A stretch of 22,667 nt of DNA from assembly GCA_000310025.1 (NCBI GenBank), contig FN649751.1:1838803-1861469 (forward strand), written 5' to 3'. Positions 1 to 9,471 of this stretch are shown here, piece after piece. The stretch is from Ectocarpus siliculosus. Taxonomy: Eukaryota > Sar > Phaeophyceae > Ectocarpales > Ectocarpaceae. Every line of letters starts with the position of its first letter. The first letter of the stretch is position 1. Under the pieces are notes generated by a model. It made no database searches, had not been told where the DNA came from, and saw only the letters and a list, made by a program, of their open reading frames with translations. The translations under genes and the position numbers were made by a program.

Positions 1-3000
1 ACGCCTGGCTGATTCGTGCTCAGACCCATGGCTACACCAGATCGCTTGATTCACCCACACACATTATCTGCAGCTACAGTAGAAGAGAAGAGAAACACTT
101 TGATACACGGGCATTTCACCGGTCGTCTAGAGCATCCACTACGAGGTGTCGTGTATTCTCCGGATGGTAATAATAAGTTCGTTTTATACAGGAAATCACA
201 TAATAGACTGTTAATGCTTGACATACCCGTGCGGAGTCAGCAGCATATCGGCGTCCATCAGCTGCGAGTAGAGCCAGCACGGCTCGTGCGCGTTGTCGTG
301 CACTATCTGCACCACCTCCCACGTCGGCCCCAGAAGGTGCTGGAACACGGCCACGTTATCGTCGAGGGACAAGAGCCGACGGTTGTCGTTCCTCTGGTAG
401 ATCACCAGCCGTTGTCGCCGCTTTCTGCTCACAAAACACACCACGTTGCGATAAGCAGTCACCAGAGGACGGGGGGGAGCGCATTGGATCACGGGGAGGG
501 GTGGGGGGTGGGGAGGGGATTCTAATGTATTGCTCGCCGAGAGTCAGGTGGACGATTGATCACGCTCCACAATCAAGACACGGAGAATTGAGCTGCTTGT
601 GCCACAATCCGCGGGGGGGCGATAACCTGAGGCAAGTGGATCTTAACTGTCGTTCTTCGGGAGGTGGGTGGAGGGGCACAGAGATCACATCTAAGGCAAA
701 AAGTCCGCCGAACAGAGAAGTGTTCTTCCTCCTTCCGCGCACCAACCTGCTAGACTCTCTCCCGTCGCCACCCTCCTTTTCCGCGGCGTGCCGCCCCTCC
801 TGGCGCCGGCGGTACACGTCGCCGCAGAGGGCATCTATCCTAGCTCTCGTATTCTCCACCTATTTGGTTGTTTCGTCAAGTTTCGAAACAGGACGGCGTG
901 ATCATTTCAATCAAGCTCTTGTACATATCGGGGCCCCACATGATGTAAAGTAGCCTGGTGCGTCAATGCGCTGGGTCGTTACAACGCCCAACAGCCAGTA
1001 AGACAACTCGAGGAAGGCTGAAGGAGCTATAGGTTGGTTCCCAGCGGTCACACCTGCATCATTTGTGGTACACGCGGATGATACGTACATGCGGATGTTG
1101 CGGATCTGTTCGAGCACAAGAAAAATGCTGGCCAACACGACCGAACTCGGCTCACAGCTGATGTGACGCGCGGGCGTGTCCACAAACCTTTTCCTCGCGG
1201 AACCAGTACCCCCGTTCCACCGGCGCAGCCCCGAACTCCCCGATATATCGCGCGCACGCGCACGGCCTGGTGCGTGGCTGCTGCCGCTGCCCGGCCAGGG
1301 TGGGGAGAGGGAAGAACTCCGGCCCCTCTACCTCTTCCGCCTCCGCCCTCGCAGCGTACTGGTACTCCGCACGGCGGGCATCATCGCGACGCTCATGTTG
1401 TTGCGCCCCGGCTTCTCCACGTCGGCTTAGGCTCGCGCCTGCCGCCTGATCGATTGCGTTCGGGTCCGCCGCCGTTGTGGATGCTTCCGCTGCTCGTGCT
1501 GCCTGGCTGTCGTCTAATCGCGCCGTCAATATTCGCGAGGTGGCCGCAGCAGTGTCTAGCTCTGCGGGGCCGCGGTTATATCTGAGACTGCTGCGGTCTC
1601 TGCCGCTGCCGTCGGTCCTGGCCGCACCTCTGTAGGCCGTCGACCCGTGATCAAGCTGCTGGCCCGCCGCCATCCCCGCCGCCAAGGATTCCGCCACGCC
1701 CAAGGCTCTTCTTGCGGCTACCTCACCCCCTACAGTCGGCTCTCCGGTGTGCTCGCCGCGGACGTCAACATCAAAAACCACACTGGCATCACCATCGCCA
1801 TAAACCTTCGCTTCTCGCCCCACTGGCTCCTCCCTGCCCCAGCCCCCGTCCCCGCCCCTCACCCCGCCACCGTTTTCCCCGTCTCTGAGCGGGGCCCAGG
1901 CAAGTCGCCGCGTGCCCTCGCCGTCCTCCCAGTTGTAGTTTCTTTCGAGCACCCGCAGATGGTTACCGCTCGAAGCGTTGCTCGTGTCCGCAGCACGCGA
2001 GCCTCCTGGCGCCTGCCCGTGCAGCAACTGCCGCCGTCGATGTCGCTCGGCAACGCCGCCATTGCCGCCGCGGCCCGCTCTTCTGGCGGTAGTAGCGGAG
2101 TCGGAATCGCCGGCAGCGGCCGCTTCATCGGCCGAGGCTGCTGCCGCATTTCTTGGACTCTCCTCGTCTTCTCCGGAATCACCCGACAACTTCGTCAACT
2201 TCCGGGATGGCCGTGTGGCCTGGCGCTCCCCTGGCTGGTACCGTTGAGTCCTGACCGGTCCGAATTCGTGGTTCGTATCCATACAAGGCGGCGGTTAGCA
2301 AGAAGAACGTGCGCAACGTGAGGAAAATGGACAGGGGTATCACCGGTAATGACGCCTAGGAGGCGCGCTCAAACATTCTCGCATCTCTCTACCAAACCGG
2401 AGTGGGTGGACTAGGCCGAGAGGGGGAGACCAGTGGACAATCGCACGATGTCATGGGCACCTGTGGACATATGCAATCGATCTCTGCCGGACATATCCGT
2501 GAAACATGAAAACCCGGGGCGCACAAACAGGACAGGCGGTGGAACACTCGAAATGCCATCAGGGAGAGCACGTACGTCTCTCGGGCAGGGCGGAGACGCG
2601 TGACTCTCACAGAACTCTCCGTCACTCCTGCATCACCAATACAGAAAGACTATTTCCCGCATCCCGGGGCCCCCCAACCACCCTCCGTTCGGCCACCCTG
2701 CAACACAGTTCTAACGGGCCGCATCGCTGCGCCTCGCGTCGCACCTTTGGAACACGGGTAGAGAGCTGTCGTAGACGTAGGACTCGACGCCGTTGTTGTC
2801 CAGCACCAGCACGTCCCCAGCGATGGCCAGCTGGGCCAGCGCCCGCCGCGGCAAGACCTCCGCGGTCCTCGCCGTGCCGTCGGTGAAGGCCAGCAGCAGC
2901 AGGAAGAAGGTCATCGGGATGAGGTTCGGCACGAACTCCTCGTGGGGGGCCACGATGTAGACGGTGGCGTTTCGTGGGAGTTTTGGCGCCACATGAATGT

Positions 3001-4448
3001 GCCGGCTGCTTGGACACAGGGGAAGCGCAGTGCGGAAGAAAGCATTGCAAGCGGCAGTTGGGGGAAGGGGGCCATGAGACGTGACCTGCCGTAGTGCACA
3101 ACACGTCGTGTAAGCCAGTGGAGGCGATCCTATCCCCCCCCCCCCTCACACTAGAAAAGAAGGCACCCAAAAATGCCGCTAAAAAACAGGCATCTCGTGT
3201 CATCAATAGCTACCTCCTAAGAGGGAAGGAGGACAAGAGCCAATCCGCCGAGAACATCCGTGATTCACCTACCATTTACATACCCGCACACACCTGACAT
3301 AGTACTCGCTGATGTGAAACCAGTGGCTGCTGTTGAATTTTTTGTACGGAAAGCTGAGGCCGATCACTACCTCACTTCGACCCTTCAGCCCCGCCAAGCT
3401 CTCCGGCGTGCACTGGCAGGGAAGTGGCTCCGACCGGGTCACTAGCCCAGGATGAACCCTTGGGTTCGGCCCGCCCGGGTACATCTTGAGAAAGGGGTCG
3501 GGGGGTGGGGCGGAGTGGTCGCGCCATCAAAACGAAAGGAATGTGTGAGTAGATGGCACGTGCCCTGCATACACAGGCAAGAGTTTGAAGCGCATGGTCG
3601 CCGAGAAGTAGGCAACTACAGCAGTTACTGCTGTGGTTTTCCACGTGGTGGAAGCACTTTTAGCGTAGCGTCGCTGCAAGGGAGACGCCCCGCGAAGAGC
3701 GCCCCGAAGTGTCTTGCTCCCTACATTCTCGGAGAAAGAGGCCGACGGGGCTCGCTGGGATGCACGCATCACAATTATGAAGATATCACGTTGTCCGCAG
3801 CGCCAACAATTCAGATGCGCGCGGGGGGGGGTGGTTGAGCCGGCACAAGCACACTAGACGGGCTGATGGTACAATGAGGGCCGGGGGCAGGAGGTAGGAG
3901 GTGTAGGGGTCACAAGGGGGTGGGTTTTAAATTTGAAACCGACAGTCTCAACCGGCTGGTTTTCGTTCTGAAACAGGAGAGAAATTGCTCGCCTTTCCAA
4001 CGACAAGACAGGGTATCAGATGCCGCAAGTACCGACGAAGGAAACCTGTGATGTGCCTTTGCTTTGTTCAACTTGATGACCAGCTCGCCGTTCACAACAT
4101 GCCGGAGAGCACATGTAACACAGTACAGACGTCGAGAGAGCTCGGAGATACTGCTGTATCTATCTTGTTACTACCGTTAGACGTTAGACATCTGAGGGGA
4201 TACATTCAAGTTTCGGGATGCACTGCTGCAGTACCAGCGCGTGCACCAAACGACCATATGGCAGCGGTCGCTGCACATAAACCACACTACAAATCTGTGC
4301 ACCTTTCTCCCGTAATTTCTGGTCTCACCTCTTGGACGTAGCCTGGCCGGAAGGGCTGGGTCAAATGGACCAGAAATATGGAGTAGATACTCATCACGAC
4401 CGCTACGATAATCATGTAAGGGAGGCATGTCTTGTGCTGCAACCTCAT
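1..4448 (-). CDS. GT61-family (DUF563-type) glycosyltransferase, membrane-anchored, 3' end outside window
   Basis: Probable Golgi or ER type II glycosyltransferase of family GT61. Proposed exons, all phase-consistent: 4448-4329, 3484-3294, 3008-2745 (or from 3005), 2250-1188, 859-747, 424-227. Exon 1 starts at an ATG followed by MRLQHK and a hydrophobic segment (residues about 8-27), a signal anchor, and ends at a GTGAGA donor. Exon 2 carries KFNSSHWFHISEYYVR, like the N/H-W-x-H region at the start of GT61 catalytic domains. Exon 3 carries PRNATVYIVAP and AIAGDVLVLDN. Exon 5 has RARIDALCGDVYRRR. Exon 6 has RQRLVIYQRNDNRRLL and ends in LMDADMLLTPHG, the GT61 'advlvgpHG' signature, cut by a GTATGT donor. 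The downstream exon is unresolved: an AG at 33-32 would join in phase but gives an atypical continuation. Exon 4 is an unusual low-complexity insert. Sugar donor and acceptor cannot be told. Confidence 0.75.
1188..2250 (-). other. Large low-complexity exon inserted in the GT61 gene
   Basis: The minus strand is open for about 376 codons here (2282-1152). An AG at 2252-2251 followed by one base fits the phase-2 donor of the upstream exon at 2745. The frame stays open to a GTTTGT donor at 1187, which leaves phase 0 for the next exon at 859. The product is rich in Ala, Gly, Arg, Glu, Asp and Ser, with alternating acidic and basic stretches and no recognisable fold. This is as expected for a disordered loop. 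It lies between the first half (HWFHISEYY, VLVLDN) and the second half (VIYQRND, LLTPHG) of the catalytic domain, where the family normally has only a short connection. It could instead be partly intronic; cDNA would settle this. The plus strand is also open over much of it, an effect of high GC. Confidence 0.5.
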
Positions 4449-5546
4449 GGTCGGTGCAGTCGGGTCAGCACTGCGAACAAGTATTTCCGTGAACCTGAAC
4501 CGTGTGCGACGGCGCGGGCGTGCGAGCAACCAACACATCATACGGCAACGCAAGGCAACGGTCTGAGGGGGGACGCAGGTGGATTTACCCTGGGCAGGGG
4601 TATGTGATAACATTGACTCTGCACTCCGCACCCCCGGATGCGGTGCAATCTCGGAATCTCATGGTGTCACATCAGCATCAGCGCATCAGCATCAGCCTCG
4701 ACCATCATCATTGCGTTTCTACGGAGGAGTCGCCGGAAGCCTGGTGTGTTTGCTGGACATGGTAGCTCGTACGGCGGTGGCCTTTGGGCGGAAAGCCAAG
4801 GTGAATGACGTGCTTATTGTACTACTGACTACACTTTTACTCATGCTACAAAAGATACATGTGAGCAACGATCGAGGGCGTCGGAGCTCCCGTCTTACCG
4901 CGAGCATATGGTACAACAGGAGTCATCTCCACTTCAGATGTTTGGTATTGCTATAAGCAAATATGACTTCCGACGCGGCATCATTATGGAAAGAACCTAC
5001 AACCAGTGCGTGAAGGACTCATGGGAACAATGAATTCACCCGAAACGAGATGGGACCTAGGTCGGGTCAACCTTGTAGACTAGCTCATGACGACGATACG
5101 TGTTCGTTCACGGATAACTTCAATGTAGTCACCAGATCCCTTGCTTCCGCTATTATTTGTATGTGACGGTGCTATGTGGTCGCCCCAGCGAAATTAGTGT
5201 GCTAGACGAACGCAGCTCGTCGTGCTGTTTCTTCTACCGCAATTGAACGGGGTTCGTTCAGGAATTATTACGACACAGCGCTTGCGGACAGAATAAGATC
5301 GTTAAACAACAGCGAGAATTTCGAAAATTGTCGTACTCCGTGGGGGCGGAGGGCGACAATGATGATCACTCGGCACGTTCCCGAAACACAAGTTGGCGCG
5401 AGAGAGCCAGTTTCAAGACGACGCTTCCTGGAACCATGCAAACGTTAAACATTTGCCACCAACGTTCATGTACACAGGCTGCCCTGCACCTCTCGCTCAG
5501 CAACGGTAGGGCACACTGCGGGTGCAATACATGATCACCGTTGCCA
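4449..5546. promoter_or_regulatory. Divergent intergenic region between GT61 and HflX genes
   Basis: About 1.1 kb lies between the start codon of the minus-strand glycosyltransferase and the first recognisable HflX coding sequence on the plus strand. It should hold both promoters and both 5' untranslated regions. I see no convincing TATA box and no coding segment I can assign. An upstream HflX exon (for example one coding a targeting peptide) may be hidden here. A CATCAG repeat lies at 4670-4695. Confidence 0.4.
4670..4695. repeat. Short CATCAG repeat
   Basis: Two pairs of the hexamer CATCAG separated by CG, in the divergent intergenic region. It is a small microsatellite-like block of no obvious function. 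Confidence 0.7.
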
Positions 5547-8500
5547 ATGCCCCCTGACAATAGCTTTCGTCTCGCCACTTCACAGGTCGCAGTGCTACAG
5601 CCGTTTTTGAAGCGCGTGAGCGGATGCGCACGTGGTCCAGAGCAGGACCAGCTTCGACCAACGGCAACGTACGGGGAAGCGAAAAGTAAACTCGAAGAGG
5701 CGGTAGCTCTCGCGGACACGCTGGGCTGCGAGGTTGTATTCAAGGAGGTATAGCTCGCGGGCGGGGATTGAGTCCTTGTAGCAAAATCTCACCACAGAGT
5801 ACCGAACCGCTGGGAAACCGGCTTCGATTGGTTGTTTCCTTCTCTTTAGTCCAGCTCTTCTCCGGTGTGGACGATTTCACTCGTATGCACACACCCGCAG
5901 ACCGAAATCAAGCTAAGTCGGTAAACGTCGCCAAGGGTTCATGGTCGTTGAAACCTTGCACAGGTGTATGCCGGAGAAGAGTGCGTAGATGAAGTCATCG
6001 TCAATATCAGGTGGTAAATGGGGCCCTACAGGCTGAAAACCTTTATGTGAGGAAGGTTTGCCACGACTTTTGCCCCCATGACACAAAAGCGGAATTAGGC
6101 CCAATAGCGGTAACCCCGGGGAATATCTACTATAAGCACGACCCGACCACATTGTAGCGGATTTTCATCCACGCCACCTTTTTATAACTCCCCTATCTCG
6201 CGACCCAACCGCCGGTATTCCTCTTTTTTATCGAAGGTGGTGCAGCTGCGGAATGTCCACCCCAAGTTTGTTTTCGGCAGCGGCAAGACGTCCGAGATGT
6301 CTGGTGCCATTTCCGCAGCAGATGCGGATACAATCTTCGTAAACGCGCCCCTCTCCGGACAGCAGCAAAAAGCCCTTAGTGCCGAGTGGGGCGGTGCGAC
6401 CGTGCTTGATCGGTTTGCCGTTATCCTCGATATCTTCGCTGACAGAGCGAGGACGACGGAAGCAAAGCTACAGGCGAGGGTCGTTGCATGATGAATGCTG
6501 CATCGGCACCTGTGGTGGCAGCAGCAGCCATTGGACTTGCAAATCGTTTACATCTACTTTTCATAGTCTCATTTTCAAAACTACAGCAGCAGTACGGGGA
6601 CAAGTTTAGCACATCTGCACCCGGTTTTCCATGAACAAACGAGACCAAAACCAGCAGAGGTAGAGGTAGATTGGTCACGTTCCTTGTGGCAGGTGCCTGG
6701 GTTGATGGCGGTTGGTAAGATGCCGCAATTGGTTACCACTGTTGTGTCAAGTACAAAAGAGAACCGAAAAAAGAATTATTGTTGTTTACAAGGTACAAAG
6801 CTAGACACGTACACAAGAAGCGTTCGTATACTCACTTTTGGACCATCGCCTCCCAAATCAATGCAACAGGTGGAGCTTGCAATGCTCAAGTACAAAGCAG
6901 CCCATCTCGTGAAGGGCTCGGGCAGTGGCTTCGATCGCCAGGGCGGTGGCGTCGGGACGATGGGCGGCAGCGGCGAGAAGGCGATCGACACGCAGCGCCG
7001 GCTGCTGCGGAATCGCACGGCTGAGGTCCATCGCCAGCTAAAGGACGTCGAGCGCCGGCGAGGCTTCCAACGTAGCTCTCGGGATCGAAGGCTTGAGGCG
7101 AGCGTGGCTCTCGTGGGCTACACCAACGTGGGCAAGTCTTCGCTCATGAACCAGCTGGCGCTAGGGCGGCATAGCACTCGCGGCGTTGGAGGCGGAGGGG
7201 GTAATCGAGAAGGAAGAGGTGGCGAAAGAGGAAGGCGCTTTGAAGGGGCCGGCGGCGGAGCGGGAAAAGGGAAGGGCATGGTGCAGGCTCGAAACCGGGT
7301 GTTTGATACACTAGACCCGACCGTCCGATCGGTAACGTTGCCGTCACGCGTAAGGTAATTGCACTCAGGTTGAGCTTTGTACTTCCACTCCTGGGATTGG
7401 GCGATTGCTTTAGATTTTTGGAGATCCAACCCTTGTACCCTTCGCACACGAGTACAGTCATTTGGTCCTCTACCTCAGCGAAGGCATGCTTGACAACTCG
7501 TGCCGGAAGGAGCCACACGTGGGAGGCGCAAAAAGTCTTTCATCTTTTGTGTGAACGCCGTTTCACCAAGGACACCGGCATCACAATGATGCGAACGAAA
7601 CCCCATTCACGCCCCCCCTTCTGTCTCTGCGCAATCTAATAACTCAACCCCTTCGTCCTCGACGACACTCTTTCCTTCCGTGGCGGACCCGTCGAGCAAG
7701 ATGTGTCTTGGTTGATACCGTAGGTTTTATCCAAGACTTGCCGACGGACCTGGTGCACTCCTTTAAGTCAACGCTCGAGGAAGTCAAGAGCGCGGACGTG
7801 CTCTTGCACGTGCGGGACGCCAGCGTAGAGCCCCGCGTGTGCGAGGCCCACCGAAAGGCCGTCCAAGAGACACTGGCGGAGCTAGGTGCCGGGGGCGTCC
7901 CGACTCTTGAGGTCTGGAATAAGGTGGACAAGGAGAGAAGGCTCGACCCTGAAAATCGTGGTGCTAATACCGGTGCTGGCCGTAGCGATGGCGGCGGCAG
8001 CTATATGAGTCTCCCATACGAGGCGGAGGCGGAGAAAGCGAACCGACGGACGGAAGGTCCTGCTGGCGAGGGCGGCAGCAGGTTGAGCCATGCGCGCGAG
8101 GGGCGTACTGGGCCGGATGACGAAGGCGCAATTCGGGTATCGGCGGCTTCGGGTCAAGGCCTGGCCCATCTGCTTGAGAGGATAGACGCCATGCTTCACT
8201 TGAATGGAGGCGCGGACGGGGAAGGAAGCGGGAGGAGGTTCTCAACAAAACCGATCGATCGGTACGAGTACGTTCGAGTCTTACCGGGGCAGTCACAACA
8301 AGGATACAAGTGATTACCGAGGACTTTTTTGGTGCGGTACACGGCTCGGAAAATGCCGGGCCAGGCTACTTGCACGGGGCCACAACAGCTCGTTCGTCGT
8401 CAACAGAAAATGCCGGGCTAGGCTACTTGTACGGGGCCACAACAGCTCGTTCGCCGTGAACAGAACTCCGCCTCTCTTGTTCAAGGGAGCAACGATCAAA

Positions 8501-8746
8501 CCCACATAGGACTAGCGCAGCAGATGCTTGGCCTACAAGGGCACCTTGCTTTTCTTGAGGCCACCGGGGTTTGAGGAAGGCCGGACGCGTTTCGATGTGT
8601 TTCTACGCTCGAACGAAGCCAGGGCTATAAGCTATCCGGTGTATGCAACAGTTACGGAGTACCTGCCGAGTGCATGTTGCTGTCGCTCGTTGCACTGTCG
8701 CCATTGCCGGACAAGCTGCATCGCATGGCGAGAGAAAAACGTATGA
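5547..8746 (+). CDS. hflX: HflX-type GTPase (ribosome-associated Obg-HflX family), five recognised exons
   Basis: HflX proteins are GTPases that bind the large ribosomal subunit and split or rescue stalled ribosomes; eukaryotic copies usually serve plastids or mitochondria. Exons: 5586-5747 (or from ATG 5547), 6237-6473, 6870-7354, 7701-8309, about 8521-8746. N-terminal HflX domain: KLEEAVALADTLGCEVV, FVFGSGKTSEM (family 'iGkGKveE'), VLDRFAVILDIFADRARTTE and KLQ/VELAMLKYKAAHL. Linker helices: RQGGGVGTMGGSGEK, close to the family RQGGGIGTRGPGE. G domain: G1 GYTNVGKSS (7116), G2 FDTLDPTVRSVTLPS, G3 VDTVGFIQDLP (7711), G4 WNKVDK, G5 RVSAASGQGL. Gly/Arg-rich inserts of about 40 residues after G1 and about 70 after G4 make it longer than bacterial HflX. 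The C-terminal exon (LLFLRPPGFEEGRTRFDV) joins in phase 2 through a weak GTGATT donor; otherwise the protein stops at 8311. The true start, and any targeting peptide, is unresolved. Confidence 0.88.
6474..6869 (+). other. Probable GC-AG intron in hflX
   Basis: The HflX family motif (A/T)REGKLQVELAxLKY is split here. The upstream exon reads ...TEAKLQ up to 6473 and the downstream exon begins VELAMLKYKA at 6870 after an AACAG acceptor. The base pair after CAG at 6473 is GC, not GT (CAG/GCGAGG). The nearest GT donor, six bases on (AGG/GTCGTT), would insert Ala-Arg into a conserved junction and is a poor donor. Confidence 0.6.
8350..8463 (+). repeat. 57-bp tandem duplication, two copies
   Basis: Units 8350-8406 and 8407-8463 start with AAAATGCCGGG and differ at about four of 57 positions. 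They lie in the putative last intron of hflX. Because 57 is a multiple of three, both frames stay open through it, but the flanking sequence does not look coding. Confidence 0.9.
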
Positions 8747-9471
8747 ATTCGCCTGCACAACAAGGCAAACAAGGGTTGGCTCGCTCCATGTACTGTATGT
8801 ATGAGGGGATCAATTGCAGCTGGACGACCAAAATTTTCGCTCATGAACAACACAAAAAATGCATTAAAGACGTTTGAAGGTAACACACAATTCGGACGGA
8901 AACAGCACGATCCACCCATTCACCTAGATATTGATATTCCCACAAGCAAAAACACGCAGCCGTATGTCTCGTACTAGGTTGCCTGGATCACGAAACCCTA
9001 CCATGCGCAAAACATCAATCGCACCCACCAAGACCTCGGGCGAAGCAGTCCCTCAACCTATTCTTCTCCCTGCGAGCCTGAGCAACAAGTAACGTTCACT
9101 CGCAGCCACTGCCGAGTCCAGTATCTAACCATTATCCGGACTCGAGCTGCTGCATTGCAGGGCAGGCCGTACCGGACGAGACCAATACTTCCCGGAGAGA
9201 ACGTGCCACGTTCTCTTCCGCAACCCAAAGCTCTTTTGTCAGCTTGGATCAAACTGGGAACACCACGTAGTATGTTGTCTGCTGGGACTGCAGCCGCCAT
9301 ACCAGGCTTCCGCACAGAAACACATCGAGAGAGAGACCAGCCATCAATAACGCGCTCTCCCTCTCGAAGAATGAAACAAAAAACAGTAAACCTAGTGCTG
9401 CTTTCAACCAACTCTTCGACAATCTGTGTAGGCAGCCGCGGGCGAGAAAACATGCTGACATTTTGGCTACT
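8747..9471. other. Convergent intergenic region (3' ends of hflX and the ankyrin gene)
   Basis: About 700 bases between the stop of the plus-strand hflX model and the stop codon of the minus-strand ankyrin gene. It should hold both 3' untranslated regions and polyadenylation sites. I see no coding sequence or repeat that I can support. Confidence 0.5.

Noticed and set aside
911-1105. Extra short glycosyltransferase exons (1105-1054, 954-925) or a frame reading IMWGPDMYKSLIEM
   Set aside because: They can be fitted in phase, but a single intron from 1187 to 860 joins the flanking exons more simply, and the donors of these pieces are weak.
1163-2321. Plus-strand open frames of 140 and 224 codons
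   Set aside because: They lie opposite the long minus-strand exon of the glycosyltransferase in very GC-rich DNA, where complementary frames stay open by default. Their translations are rich in Arg, Pro and Ser without domain features.
3527-3772. Possible extra glycosyltransferase exon reading AYFSATMRFKLLP on the minus strand
   Set aside because: Its splice borders give 41 or 43 bases, which breaks the phase 0 to 0 join between the exons ending at 4329 and starting at 3484.
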